Shown: positions 22,530 through 33,941 of the stretch, piece after piece
How positions within the stretch are numbered: the stretch's first letter is position 1
Layout: every line of letters begins with the position of its first letter
Assembly: GCA_038025085.1 (NCBI GenBank)
Contig: CM076144.1
Location: 45,982,001-46,046,000, forward strand
DNA from: Tetragonia tetragonoides
Taxonomy: Eukaryota > Streptophyta > Magnoliopsida > Caryophyllales > Aizoaceae
Length of the DNA: 64,000 bases
Reading direction: 5' to 3'
Position numbers and translations under genes: made by a program
The notes under the pieces: generated by a model
Databases searched by the model: none
What the model was told of the DNA's origin: nothing
The model's input: only the letters and a program-made list of their open reading frames with translations

Positions 22530-23817
22530 AATAGCCATTTTATGCTACACTATAATTGTAGGTTGACTCATTAGGATTCAGGTACACTTTCAAATGGGTT
22601 TCCTTATATTGATAACTATTTATCTCACCCCTTTTTAGTATTATTTTTCTCTAATCAAAAAATATATATATATGAGGCATATTTTGAGAGAAATGAGGCG
22701 TGCCACGTAGGCGAGAATTTTAAAAGCGCGCCACCTAAGCAAAGAAAATGACAAACAAACGTAATTGTACAACGTTTAGGAGTCTTAGATAATGACAAAC
22801 AAAAGTAATTGTACAACGTTTAGGAGTCTTAGATAATAACAAAATATAAGTGGTGTAAAACGTTTAGAAATCTTAGCATTCTTATCAGTGTAAAATTAGT
22901 TATTGATTAACTACTAGAGTTGTAAAATCTTAGCAATCCACTTGAAGCGCTTATATTCTCTGTGTTTAAATTAAACATGACACTATTTTTAACCAAGGTC
23001 GTGTTTACTAGTAAAAGGTTGGTGCGAGTGCTTCGACATTCTCAATCCTTAAGCAATTTCGAGGTATCGATTATTGAGAATGGAGAAATTGCTTGATGTT
23101 GGGAGCACGTTTACCTATTCGTGGGCGGAGGGTGGACGACGGACCCGATACGAACAAAATTCTTCTTGATCTATAGGGCTCAAGGTGAACCTGCGGCTTA
23201 GCAAAGAAAAAAAAAGAAAAAAACCAAGATTGAGGGTTCGAATCTTACCTTGGCCATATAGCAGTTTTAAATTCATTTGACAACTTGTCCCAGCATTTAA
23301 AATACCTACCGGACAATAAGCCACTGATAGAGAAGTAGTTACCGTGGTCGATGATACTCCTAACAGGAACCCAAAAAACATATAAATTAACGTGACACTA
23401 AGGCCAATTGTGAAATTTTACCATCTAAGATCTAACACTTCCTTAAGTATTGGCCACGTTCTATAAAGAAAAACCCAAAAAAGTTCTGTGTGGACTTAGT
23501 CACCGTGAACCAAGTAATTTTGAGGGGGTGGCTCCAGGTGAAGCAGGGGGTGGTTCTAGGTAAAATAGGAGTTGTTCCAGGTAAAGAATTAAAAAGGCAG
23601 ACAAATCAATAATGTATGTAATAAATCTAATGAAACATACTAACTGTTATTGCCTCTCTGAAATTGCAATGTCTCAGTTACTGTTCTGAAACCTAATCCA
23701 AATTAAACCTCAGAATTGACAAATGATGAAAGCACACAACGTTTATATCAGACTTCTACTATTTGCTCGATCATGCTTTGTTAGCACCTTAGAACTGTTG
23801 TGTTGTAATTGTATCTT
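22530..23817. other. Gene-free region with a 44-bp tandem repeat
   Basis: At 22750-22880 a 44-bp unit (starting gacaaac and containing acgtttaggagtctta) occurs about two and a half times. Around 23180-23260 a tRNA-like gagggttcgaatctt suggests an old SINE. No gene supported. Confidence 0.5.
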
Positions 23818-24840
23818 TCAAAGGTCACTTAAGGAAAGAAGACGACCATCACATCCTCTAATTTCCTTGCCGTCACCTGATACTTTGAGATGCTTTCCAT
23901 GAAAGTTAATTGTGCAGCACAACAAACTCCTTGGGTAGCCATACAGTTCCTTGAATACCTCAGATTCCTCACGCCGTTCAAGTTCTTCGCTTTCCCCATC
24001 TCCACGAAATACCACCATCAGCATATTCAAATCAGGGGCACTACTTAGCAAGTATTTTACCAGATTTAACCAATCTCTGTTGCTACTATACTTGGTCCAT
24101 ACGCTTATCCATATCCACTTGAGATGGGTTAACACAAGTACATACAGGTGCAGAAGGGACTCATTTCATCTGATCTTTATTAAGTAATGTTAAGGAAAGA
24201 TTCCGTAGAACTGGACCGACTTGGAGTAAATCTATCAACTCTTGGTAATGGGTGGAGCAACTCACCTTATTGAATATAAGGCGTGTCAGATTAGGGAACA
24301 ATGTCGTCGAAGGACCGAGGAAGTGTCAGATTAGGGAACAATGTCGTCGAAGGACCGAGGAAGTGTCAGATTAGGGAACAATGTCGTCGAAGGACCAAGT
24401 CTCCTCGGTCGACAATCAAAAGGGGGATCAATATTAAGCATATGAACATTACAAGTTGATCCGAAAAGGTCCTTCAACAAGCTTACTACTCTATCAGATG
24501 AAGAATCTTCTTCTTCAGAAATAAATCTATCAATTTCATGAGAAAATGAGATATCTGCTTTATTCAACCCTATTGGATTCTTCACAAAGCAAAACCTAAA
24601 GGGATTTAGAACATTAATATTGAAGTACGTCAATTTAGGGGCATCAATGACGACTTTAGCACTATAGAGATGGGGTCCCTCATAAGGCCGTATAAGCAAC
24701 GTCTTCAGATTATGAGCTGATATATCAACAATAGTAGGTTGTTCATTCGTTGGGAGCAAACCAATGTGCAAACTAAGACGCTCCAAAACAAGACAAGACT
24801 TGATTAGCTTTGATAATAACTTAGGACTACAAGCAGACAA
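23818..24840 (-). pseudogene. Truncated F-box/FBD pseudogene
   Basis: The reading frame from 24840 to about 24331 gives F-box-family repeat sequence (LIKSCLVLERLSL, IVDISAHNLKTLLI, APKLTYFNINV). The F-box itself is missing; sequence is lost just upstream, near the MITE at 24910. A 40-bp triplication at 24283-24397 shifts the frame, and the FBD-like tail down to 23818 contains several stops. Not functional. Confidence 0.8.
24283..24397. repeat. 40-bp tandem triplication
   Basis: The unit aagtgtcagattagggaaca plus the following 20 bases is present nearly three times in a row inside the F-box pseudogene. Forty is not a multiple of three, so each copy shifts the frame. Confidence 0.9.
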
Positions 24841-24909
24841 AGCGCTGGTGGCGACGGCGAAAGCTTATACAATTCGTACCTTATACAACCAAAGCTACTA
24901 GCCTACTAC

Positions 24910-25161
24910 GGCTCTGTTTGATTCACTTTAATTTTACTTAAATTCAATTCAGTTCAGTTCATGTGTAACTTTATCACTCATATAACCTTTTATTCCGAAA
25001 TAATTTCATGATGATAATTATGTTATCGGAAAGCTCTCAAAGCATACTTTCAAATGAGTCCAATATTAACTATGTTTGGACGAATTTTAAATGGTTAACG
25101 GTCAAGTTTAAAAAATCAATTCAATTCAGTTCAATTTTATCCAGGTGAATCAAACGGAGGC
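24910..25161. mobile_element. Harbinger/Tourist-like MITE, copy 2
   Basis: Inverted-orientation relative of 330-594. Ends GGCTCTGTTTGATTCAC and the complement of GTGAATCAAACGGAGGC, flanked by TAC on both sides. Confidence 0.7.
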
Positions 25162-25240
25162 TACGAGTAATTCTTTTCTCATTTCCTTTCTTTTCCTTTT
25201 CGTTGGACAAACCTCAAAAAAACAAAAAAAAAAAAAATCC

Positions 25241-25371
25241 ATGGAAAGACAACTACCATTGTCAATAGCTCGGATTTTCCAGTTGATACTCTCTTCCTTT
25301 AACTCGCCTCACCGTCGACCCATAAATTCAGGCTCCAATTTTCATTACCCCCGGCAGAAAATTCAATTTAG
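25241..25371 (+). pseudogene. First-exon fragment of an unidentified gene, copy 1
   Basis: ATG-initiated stretch of about 43 codons starting MERQLPLSIARIF, rich in Arg/Ser and ending at a plausible donor (AG|GTAACT). The following intron-like sequence (to about 25680) is also conserved in an inverted copy at 44641-44950. No downstream exon was found, so it is probably a gene fragment. An N-terminal organelle-targeting sequence is possible but not shown. Confidence 0.4.
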
Positions 25372-25375
25372 GTAA

Positions 25376-26680
25376 CTTCTGATTTCTATAAACTGTAATT
25401 ACTTTTTTACTTTCCATACACAATCACTGTTTGAACTGAGAATAGGGTTTGGGTTGTAATTATACTAATAAAAATGAAATTAATCTTCCAAAGTTGAACA
25501 ACCTTCAAATTCATTTGCCTGATATTGTAATTGTGAGTTATTGGCATCAAAGTTAATTTGTACAGAACCCAATTTAGTTGCTTAAAGTGGATATCATTGT
25601 TGTTGTTGTTGTTTTTTTTTTTTTCTTGAGTGAGGATATCATTGTTGTTAGTACTCATTCACTTGATAGAAAGAGGCTGATGAGTTTGTATGACAGCCTT
25701 TTTCGGAGTCATTTTTAATGTCAGGTCCCTTATTAGTTTTAGTGGGGGGTTTATTGTTTATAGAGGCTTATGGACTCGCCCACTCTTTGAGCTAGCTTTT
25801 CGGTTTGCCCTTAAGTCCAGTATGAACTGGTATCAGAGTCAAGACTAATGTCTCACACCCTCGTGCCATGGGTGGTGACACCGATACTGAGAGCATAGTG
25901 GAATATATGGCTAGCCCGTGGGTGCATTATGCATAGGTTGTGGATCAGCATGGTGGAATATTACAGTCAAATACTAAGGTATGGGACTTGAGGCCTCAGG
26001 CCACAAGAGTCCTGTGATGTGGTTGTGTCTTGTGTGGTTGACATGAGGTTTGAATTAGGCTATAGGCTTATGGGTTTTCCTAATCTTTTAGCGAGCTTTT
26101 GGGGTTGGGTTCTCTTATAACTCTTGAATCATTCATCTTGTGATAGTCTAGCCTTATTGTACTAGTTGGAAATAATTTGCTGCATTTTCTCTATTATTGT
26201 TGTCCAATTAGAGTTTCTTGACATGGGCATATGGAAAGTTCAATAGGGAATGAGATGAATTTGAGTGCACTAGATTATGATCCTCCTTGTTCGTATGTCA
26301 ACTGAAGGTTAAGGGGATAATGACAAAATAGAGGAGATTAAACCAGCTTCTTCATATGTCTGCTTGAGAGACAGTTCAAACTTCAAAGCCTAATATATCC
26401 AAGAAAGGTGAACTCAAATTACAGGGAAGCTCACATAATTTACACTTCAACTTAATTTGGCAATTTAAGGATCTGATTGCGCAAAAACCATGTACAAATT
26501 CTTACATAACTCATGGAGTTAGTAAGCCTCACATAATAATATTAGTGTGTGCTGTTACTCTCTCGTACTTGATGTGGATGTTGAAACGGACAGAGGTGCT
26601 TGGGTAATTTGCTTGACCTATATATGCAAGCATATGAAAATACTTACCATTTTATAACCTTCCATTTGTTTTTTTTACTC
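25376..26680. other. Gene-free region with an LTR/primer-site relic
   Basis: A copia-type primer-site word TGGTATCAGAGTC at 25828-25840 follows LTR-like sequence (25720-25827) and is partly echoed at 26050-26130. Probably a decayed retroelement. The stretch 26540-26680 is a UGT 3' flank shared with about 5220-5420. Confidence 0.4.
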
Positions 26681-26699
26681 AGTCTGTGGTCGATGAAAT

Positions 26700-26821
26700 A
26701 CATCAACGTTACATCAACGTTACCCCAGTGCCTCCAAAGAGGCTCCCGCCTAGGTAGAGTAAGGGGGGGTCGGTTGTACGCAGCCTTACCCCTATGAGAG
26801 TCTCGCAGAGAGGCTGTTTCA
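26700..26821. mobile_element. Au-like SINE
   Basis: About 120-bp insertion containing GTACGCAGCCTTACCC and GCAGAGAGGCTGTTTC, phrases found in widespread plant Au-type SINEs. Flanked by a perfect 17-bp duplication tctgtggtcgatgaaat (26683-26699 and 26822-26838). A weaker relative lies near 46770-46880. Confidence 0.75.
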
Positions 26822-27424
26822 TCTGTGGTCGATGAAATGGCTATTTAAAATGTTTTCGAAATTAATTTCTGCTTTATGTAGAATTTAACAAGGCAAAATT
26901 TTGAGAGTTAACTGTTTAGCTTGGTCACTGAACTTAAGTCGTCAGTAGTTTTGGTTTAGATTACTGCTTTTTCAAAACTATACATTATATTCTGAAAATC
27001 AACAATCACCATCAAACAGACAAAGCCCTCTAATCTTATCATCACTAAACGGATCTAATGGCAATCTTCACAATGCCATGTCAAGCAAAGATGCCAAATA
27101 TGAACTAACAAGCGACGAATGGACCCTGGTTAATTATTAACATACAATGTTAATGCTTATTAACATACAATGTGCACAATCCGCTATTCATGCTTGCTAG
27201 TAATTGCTGTAAACTAGTTAATAAGACATGTTTTCCATTTTTTTTTTTCAAGGGAGGCAGAAAGGCCAGTATGATATTACATTTAACAGGGGGGGATTGA
27301 ACCTGGAACCTATTGTACTCATGACATCAATCTTAACCACTTAAAAAAAGATAAAAAGAAGTGTTTTAGGCACACTACATGCATTATAGATCTGAAAAAG
27401 TGTTGGTTTTTCTTGCTTGTTTAT

Positions 27425-28861
27425 CTATTGAGATCTAGCCCCATTTCTCAAATATTCAACAAGCTCACCGATGTAATGTTCCTGATGCAGCTCCTGATCA
27501 CCAAAGATTTCTGCAGCCTTTCTAGCTCGAGCTCTTAGCCTCTGTGCATCATCCGCAAGCATGGCTCGTCTCAGTGCATCAGCTATATCATTTCGGGTAT
27601 AAATTCCGTCATCTCTTCTCCGTACTTCAATACCCAAATCCTTCTCTATCAGCAACCTTGCATTCAGTCCTTGATCAATAGCGAAGGGTATAGCTATAAG
27701 ATTATGCCCATGTTGTAATGTCTCTAGAATTGATGACCATCCACAATGAATCAGGCAGCCCCCAACTGATGGGTGGGCCAAAATTTTGAGCTGTGGCGCC
27801 CAGCCAAGACAAACAATCCCCTTTCCCATTGTTTGGCTCACAAATCCAGGAGGTAACGCGTCAGAATCATCCAAAGCCCAAGAGGGTCTCCTAAGAGCCC
27901 ATATGTATGGCAACTGGGCAAACTCTAATCCAAATGCTATCTCATAAACTTCATCTTTAGTAAGCCTAGTTTCACTCCCAAACCCCACATAGATAACTGA
28001 TCTGGGGCTCTGTTGGTCTAACCATTTGAAGTTCTCATCCCAAGTTACACTTTTAGTATCCCTCTCATCTACTTTAGCTCGTGGGAGCAGGCCTGTTGGC
28101 AGTATATGAGGCTTGTGTACCAGAGTCTGGTACAGTTCTAAGTACTCTCCTTCAAACTCTCTGCAACTTCGAATACAAACTGCTTGACATTCCTCAATCA
28201 TCGTAGCCATCCTCTCACTATCTGTTACCCCAGATGCATTTTGGGAGTAAAATGCAGCATGGAATTGATCAGCCTCATGCCCTCTCCTGTAAATCACTGA
28301 TGGAGGGAATATACCGTGGCCCCAGTGAGGCGGGGTTGTCAAACTTCCTGGTGTTGACCTTGCTCTCTTCTGACCTTCCCCTGCAAGGTACTCTGGGGGA
28401 CCAAGAAACGATAAGAAGGTGGCTGAGAAGATGCAGAAATACATGAGCTGAACCTGGCATTGCCGAGCAATCTCAGGCATCCAGTGAGCGGTAAAGTCGG
28501 ATATTATCCAATTAGGTGACTGACTTGAAACAAACTGCTTGAAGGGTTCATTTAGGTGATCATAAGCCACCTTTAAATAGGGGATTTCATCAAATTCAAT
28601 GTCAAAAGTGGCCTCAGCTCCTTGGGGCAGGCTGTTGGAATTGCCAGGTACTGCCGGCAATGGCAGCTGCACATATTGCATAAGGGGAGCTAAGCTGGGA
28701 GGGATCTTAGGGAGCCTTTCGATGTTTTTGGGGGTTGACACGTAGGATACACGGACACCCTTTTTGGCCAACGATATGGATAGCTGGTAGAAAGGGATCA
28801 TGTGGCCAAAACCCGACCATGGAAGCATTACTATATGAAGGTCACCACCAGCTATCGCCAT
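27425..28861 (-). CDS. UGT91-like UDP-glycosyltransferase, copy 3
   Basis: Single-exon gene of 478 residues, paralogous to the two UGT genes at the left of the window. N-terminus HIVMLPWSGFGHMIPF, with the probable catalytic His20, and the Asp in PNWIISDF. The PSPG box WAPQLKILAH...FAIDQ keeps the usual Cys of HCGW but has Ser where Asn is normal (HCGWSS). Its acceptor-side N-terminal half differs more from copies 1 and 2 than the C-terminal half does. Donor and acceptor are unknown; UDP-glucose, UDP-rhamnose or another UDP-sugar are all possible for the group. The 3' flank, including the short block around 27060-27110, recurs beside the UGT remnants at 30850-30994 and 41220-41370. Confidence 0.9.
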   Translation of the reverse strand: MAIAGGDLHIVMLPWSGFGHMIPFYQLSISLAKKGVRVSYVSTPKNIERLPKIPPSLAPLMQYVQLPLPAVPGNSNSLPQGAEATFDIEFDEIPYLKVAYDHLNEPFKQFVSSQSPNWIISDFTAHWMPEIARQCQVQLMYFCIFSATFLSFLGPPEYLAGEGQKRARSTPGSLTTPPHWGHGIFPPSVIYRRGHEADQFHAAFYSQNASGVTDSERMATMIEECQAVCIRSCREFEGEYLELYQTLVHKPHILPTGLLPRAKVDERDTKSVTWDENFKWLDQQSPRSVIYVGFGSETRLTKDEVYEIAFGLEFAQLPYIWALRRPSWALDDSDALPPGFVSQTMGKGIVCLGWAPQLKILAHPSVGGCLIHCGWSSILETLQHGHNLIAIPFAIDQGLNARLLIEKDLGIEVRRRDDGIYTRNDIADALRRAMLADDAQRLRARARKAAEIFGDQELHQEHYIGELVEYLRNGARSQ

Positions 28862-29489
28862 TGATACCTCAAGTTGAGAACTCAGCAGGTTTGTGGGGTT
28901 GTGTTACAAACTTACAATACAAATTGTTCACAAGTGCAGCTGTTTATAACAGAATTATATTAGTGGAAAATCATTAAATATACTTGGTACTTCTAATTTG
29001 AATTTTGATATTTTTGTTACAGATTTCTAGTCTATGTTGAGATAGGATGCGGCCCACAAAATTGAGGATCAATAATATTGAAAGGGCAATGAGCTGTGAA
29101 GTTTCATGGGCTAGCTAGTGGAGTAGAACATTATCAATAATTCCATGCCCCCAATGTAATAGTCGTTTTACGGTAAGACCGTCTTATATGACTTTTTGTG
29201 CAGTCTACGAGTCAAGCTTTCTTGCCTATTCCAAAAGAAGAAGAAAAAAGTATAGTCCACCCTGTAATCATGAAGGGAGTGCAAGAATTGAAGAAACGGT
29301 CATTGGAATACACTTATACAGTTCGCTTTTATATTCTCCAACAAATTAAAAAGGCCAATGTTGAAAGAGTGTCTTCACTCTTCAGTTAACTTACTGAGTA
29401 GTAGAGTGCAAGTGTAAATTGAAGTCGATGTCTAGATTTGACATTGGTCTTCACACTTTTTATGATATATATCGTCCATTTCACATATT
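28862..29489. other. Gene-free promoter side of UGT copy 3
   Basis: AT-rich upstream region. The 63-codon ORF at 29198-29389 has no recognisable domain. Confidence 0.45.
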
Positions 29490-30060
29490 GGGCATGCTTG
29501 GATTGAGGGTAATTAATAGGGGGGTAATTGAGCAAATTAAAGGGTGAAATAGAAAGGTGGAGGTGGTGGTGTGTGGTGCAACTTGGTGGAGGAGAGAAAA
29601 AATGAAGAGAGAAAAGGGGAGACTCATTACCCTAGGGGAAGGTGTTGGGGATTGAGGAGAGAGAGTTAAAAGCAAAATATTGAATAAACGTTGTTTTTCA
29701 TATTCCAATTAAATCACAATACATAAGCTATTTAAATAATACTTAAGAGTCCTAATATAGGGGAACCACTAGCCACTATCTAGCTTAATACCTACAATTA
29801 AGCACCCACTACTTTGAATATACTACTGACTCACGTAACAATTGCCATTACATCTAATATTCAGCCATAACTAAAATACTAAGAAAAACATCTAATTTAT
29901 TAATTTATATTTTTGAATCAATAATTAACAGAAGGTAGGGTAACTATTACCCCCCAAATGAAGGAAACAATTACCCTCCTCTACCCAAAATCTAACACCC
30001 ACCACCTCCTACACCTCAATCCATTACCACCTTAATCATTACCCCCAATCCAAACATGAC
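29490..30060. mobile_element. MITE-like element with inverted ends
   Basis: The left end GGCATGCTTGGATTGAGGGTAA and the right end read inward, GTCATGTTTGGATTGGGGGTAA, are inverted repeats, with a second matching block (TAATTA/TGGTAATGG) inside. Non-coding. The target duplication is unclear. Confidence 0.5.
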
Positions 30061-30132
30061 ATTAGTGTTGCATTAAATTCTTTTGGGGCTAGGGCAATAA
30101 ACACCCGAAAATACCAACTGACATATTTGTAA

Positions 30133-30994
30133 TGATTAAGATTTGAATTAAGATTTTTTTTATATTTAAAATAAACTAAAATCAAGGTTGGTGAGTTAGT
30201 CAAGTTGGCTACATTTAGGTGTAGCCAAGATTGCCCAAGAACCATTAGCGAATAAGGGGATGTCATTGGGTAGATTTGGGAATAGACATAAAGGTCTGAA
30301 TTATTATACTGTCCATTTTCTCCACCTATTTCTTGTTCTCAACCAAACCATTGCTAGTAAGTTAGTGAATTACTTCCTCTGTTCCAGATTTATCTTTATA
30401 TTGGACTTTTTAAAACTTTCACCACTTATTTGTAAAAAGTTACAAAGTTTTACAATGTGAAAATAGTATTGCTAGATTCATTTTAAATAGTATTTTCACA
30501 ATATCATCTTATTATAAGTTCTATAATTATGAAATCATAAATATTCATGGTCAAATTAGTGTCTTAGAGACCGTAAAAAGTCCAATATAAAGATAAACTT
30601 GGGACGGATAGAGTAACTACTAGCATGATTCCTGACTAATTCCTACTTCCCACTTATATATACCAAACAAGGGACAGGCAAATCACGCCTAATTCTCAAC
30701 AACCAACATGATTCAGTATTTTTTGGTTTTGGTTAGTGGTAATAAGTAAGTACTTTTCTGAAACTATTAAAACATCTACTTTTGCTATTTGCTTAGATGC
30801 TGCCAAGGACAACTCATAATCAACAACCACCACAAACAGAGCCATCTGAGGTAATGGCAATCTTCACACGCCATGTCAAGCAAACATGCCAAGTCTTTGT
30901 TAATAAGACATGTTTTAGGCACATTACATAAATGCATCATAGAACAGAACAAAATAGTGTAGTGGTTTTTCTTTCTTGTTTATCTATTGAAATC
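30133..30994. repeat. UGT 3' flank block, duplicated around the MULE
   Basis: This block recurs as 34137-34309 plus 40673-41370; the second copy is interrupted by the MULE. It ends with the last bases of a UGT gene (tctattgaaatc) directly before an LTR. The undisturbed stretch near 30297-30316 shows the target sequence before MULE insertion. Confidence 0.88.
30373..30613. mobile_element. Stowaway MITE, copy 1
   Basis: Ends CTTCCTCTGTTCCAGATTTA and the complement of ACTTGGGACGGATAGAG, flanked by TA. Arms pair over about 40 bp (ATTGGACTTTTT and AAAAAGTCCAAT). Fits a Tc1/mariner-type Stowaway MITE. The duplicate is at 40738-40978. Confidence 0.8.
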
Positions 30995-31791
30995 TCTTGG
31001 GGAAAGCACACAAATATACAAGTGGAAGCAATAAAAACTTTTTCCCCGGTTGTGATGCAAAGATGAGCAATAACCAATTTAAGCAACCAAACAATATTGA
31101 ACCAAAATGACAGCAGCAAATGGAACTATAAATCAGCCCAAAAAACAGTAAATAAACAAGGAGACGCAAGGATTTACGTGGAAACCCCGATGTGGGGAAA
31201 AAACCCACGGGACCGTTAACAAACGGTACCAAAACCTCCACTAATCAACAAATTAAAAAGTGGGTACAACAATAGTTCTTCCCTAGATCAACTAGAGGTA
31301 TTCACAATCATCAAGGATCAACCTTGGCACAACAAGTCTCCCAAATCATCACCCAAAAGAGTGGAAATACAATTTCGTATAAAATAAAAGCTCAATTTAG
31401 AAAACTGACTTAGAGAGCTCCAAATGAAATTCTGACCGTTGGATTTGAAGAGGGGGATGTCAGGAACAACGTGATAAAATCTCGCGACGATCGGAGTTCG
31501 TTTGGTCGTCGATCGGGGTGGATTTCTGGGCTGCCAGCACCAAAATTCGTGGGTGGCTCCTCTTCTCTCTCTCCTCTTCACTTCTAGACTTTTCTCCTAA
31601 TTTTGTGAGTGTCTAGGCTTTCTCTCTCTTGCACTCAGCCCTTCTAACCTTTTGGCTTATAAGGGAAGCTACTTGGGAGTGAATATACGAAATTGCCCTT
31701 CACTTAAACATCATATGGATAACCCATATGGTAAGCAAATATAACCCAAATTAATTGGGCTCTTCCTCCATGTAGGAGAGATACTCCAACA
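30995..31791 (-). repeat. 3' LTR of a truncated Ty1-copia element
   Basis: About 797 bp, near-identical to the solo LTR at 41371-42165. One terminal base is mutated (tc instead of tg). On the minus strand it follows a polypurine tract (GAGGGGGAGAT) and the RNase H end. Confidence 0.85.
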
Positions 31792-31807
31792 AATCTCCCC
31801 CTCACTC

Positions 31808-32716
31808 CTACATGGGGGGCTCGACCAAGCCCGCAATCTTTCTACAAACAAGAAGTTTCTCCTTAGGCAAGGCCTTCGTCAACATATCCGATCCGTTGAG
31901 ATCGGTGTGAATCTTCACAAGCTCAAATGCCTTGTCTTCTACCGCTTCTCGAATCCAATGATACCTCCTCCGCATGTGTTTGGTTCGGGAATGGTAGGCT
32001 GCATTCTTGGCAAGGTGGATGGCACTTTGACTATCACAATAAAGAGGGTACTTGTCTTGTTTCAAACCCAACTCCTCTAGAAAATCTCTCATCCAAATAA
32101 ACTCCTTGCCAGCTTCAACCGCTGCCATATACTCAGATTCTGTGGTAGACAGAGCAACACACTTTTGCAATTTTGATTGCCATGAAACAGCTCCTCCTGC
32201 AAATGTCATCAAGTATCCGGAGGTAGACTTACTAGCATCAATATCACCCGACAAATCAGCATCTGTGTAGCCATCTAACACAGTTTGTCCGGGACAAAAG
32301 CATAAACACACTCTAGAAGTACCTCTGAGATTCCGCATCATCCACTTTACTTTTGCCCAATGCTCCTTAACAGGATTAGACATGAACCTGCTAACAACCC
32401 CAATGGCATGTGCAATGTCTGGCCTAGTGCATACCATGGCATACATCAAACTCCCCACGACGGATGCATAAGGCACCGTCATCATCTCTTTCTTGTCATT
32501 CTCACTTGTAGGACACTGGCTGGAGCTTAGCTTCATGTGACCTGCAAGTGGCAAGCTCACGGGTTTAGCTTTGTCCATCTTAAACCTCTCTAGCAGCTTC
32601 TGGATGTAACTCTCTTGTGATAGCCATATCTTCTTGTTCTTCTTATCATGAGAGATACGCATGCCCAAAATTTGCTTTGCAGGGCCAAGGTCCTTCATTG
32701 CAAAGGACTTGCTCAA
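31808..32716 (-). pseudogene. Ty1-copia RT C-terminus and RNase H fragment
   Basis: Open for 302 codons: end of reverse transcriptase (FAMKDLGPAKQILGMRI), the connecting segment (YASVVGSLMYAM, RPDIAHAIGVVSRFM) and RNase H (YTDADLSGD, STTESEYMAAVEAGKE, YCDSQSAIHLAKN). The frame runs to a stop next to the LTR. The 5' part of the element is lost at 32717-32722, where the F-box flank copy begins. The fragment itself shows no stops, so the truncation is probably not ancient. Confidence 0.9.
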
Positions 32717-32875
32717 AGGACTTGATGATTATGATCACATATGCATGGAAGGTGAGTAGATAATTTTAATGTCCTAAGAATTTGATCTCTTCCATGTACA
32801 GATAAGAGAAGGGGGAGAAACATATTTGATTAACTATTTAAATTTTTTAATCATGCCTCCATACATATTAGGACA

Positions 32876-33015
32876 GCATCAATGGAGAGGAGAGAGAGAA
32901 TGTCGACGAGACAATTAAGGAGCTCAGCTTGTCTAGTTTTTCATTGTTGATGTTAGTTTCCGTTGTTTTCTCCATTGATGAATTAGATCAAGTTTTGGTT
33001 TGATGGTGTGAGACA
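32876..33015 (-). pseudogene. F-box gene 5' relic, duplicate
   Basis: Copy of the relic at 21466-21600, moved with the segment. Confidence 0.6.
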
Positions 33016-33119
33016 ATTAATTTGGTGGTTTGATTTGAGTTAGTTGTAATGGAGATTGGAGAGTATTCTCACCTAACATTAACATAAGATTGCATATGGA
33101 AGGTGATTAGATATTTTTA

Positions 33120-33361
33120 GGCCATGTTGTTTTCGTCGTTTTCATACTGCATTCCGTTTCGTTTCGTTCCGTTCCGTTCCGTTCCGTTCCGATCCATTTC
33201 GTTCCGCGCCGTTCCGTTCCGCATTCTTTACTTCATTTTGTCTCACATTTTTTTAAATTATCCGCGCCGCGTCGTTCTGTTCCGTTCTTTTCTGTTCCAA
33301 TCTGTTTCGTTCCGTTCTGTTTCTCATCGTCCTGCACCATTCCGTTGAAGAGAATAAGGCC
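33120..33361. mobile_element. Harbinger-like MITE, copy 2
   Basis: Duplicate of 21707-21938, flanked by TTA. It has more tandem GTTCC words than the first copy, and its ends have partly decayed (GGCCATGTTGTTTTCG, AGAATAAGGCC). Confidence 0.7.
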
Positions 33362-33782
33362 TTAATCTCTTCCATGTCCCGCCAAAAGAGGGGGAACAAT
33401 ATATTTGAATAACTATTTTAAATCTCGCCATCATACATTTTAATAATGGTTAGTGGTTAGAGTAATGTTTTACAAAAGCTAATAAAATAAGTCTTTCAAC
33501 TCCAAATACTAGCGGAGCGGTTGAAATTGTTTACCAAATTCTATCCCTTTTATTTTTAGTAATAAATAATCATATTAAGTTCTTTTATGTCCGTTTACAT
33601 TAATTGGCTAACCAAAATCCTAACTTTTACTAAACACTCAACCACATTAATCGCTGACAGTTACGTACCACTCATAACAGCTAATAACTAGTTTAACAAC
33701 AAACCACTAATAAAACATCTAAGACTACCGCTACAACTAATTATTGCCGAACAAGCCCTAAAAATAAAAAACTGCTACAACA

Positions 33783-33941
33783 GAGCGAAAGTTCCCAGCG
33801 GGCAGCACAGTTGTTGCAAGACTCTCTCGACTTGGACGGTACCTGGGTTCGAGGATGTTCAACCCTCTTCCTCCTAATATAACAGACTATAAAAATAGGG
33901 AGGCCTAATCAATCCCCCCTACCAAAAAAAAAAAAAAAAAA
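33783..33941 (+). mobile_element. tRNA-like SINE, copy 2
   Basis: Duplicate of 22358-22520 with a longer A tail. Here the flanking repeat is a perfect tgctacaaca on both sides, and the box-B-like GGGTTCGAGG is better preserved. Confidence 0.65.

Larger units (their letters stand above)
21309..22662. repeat. F-box flank segment, duplicated at 32722-34080
   Basis: About 1.35 kb of the region upstream of the broken F-box gene recurs nearly unchanged at 32722-34080. It includes a small F-box relic, a MITE and a SINE, which were therefore already in place before the duplication. Confidence 0.9.

Noticed and set aside
29481..29708. 75-codon ORF on the minus strand
   Set aside because: Lies within the inverted end of a MITE-like element; composition is low-complexity.
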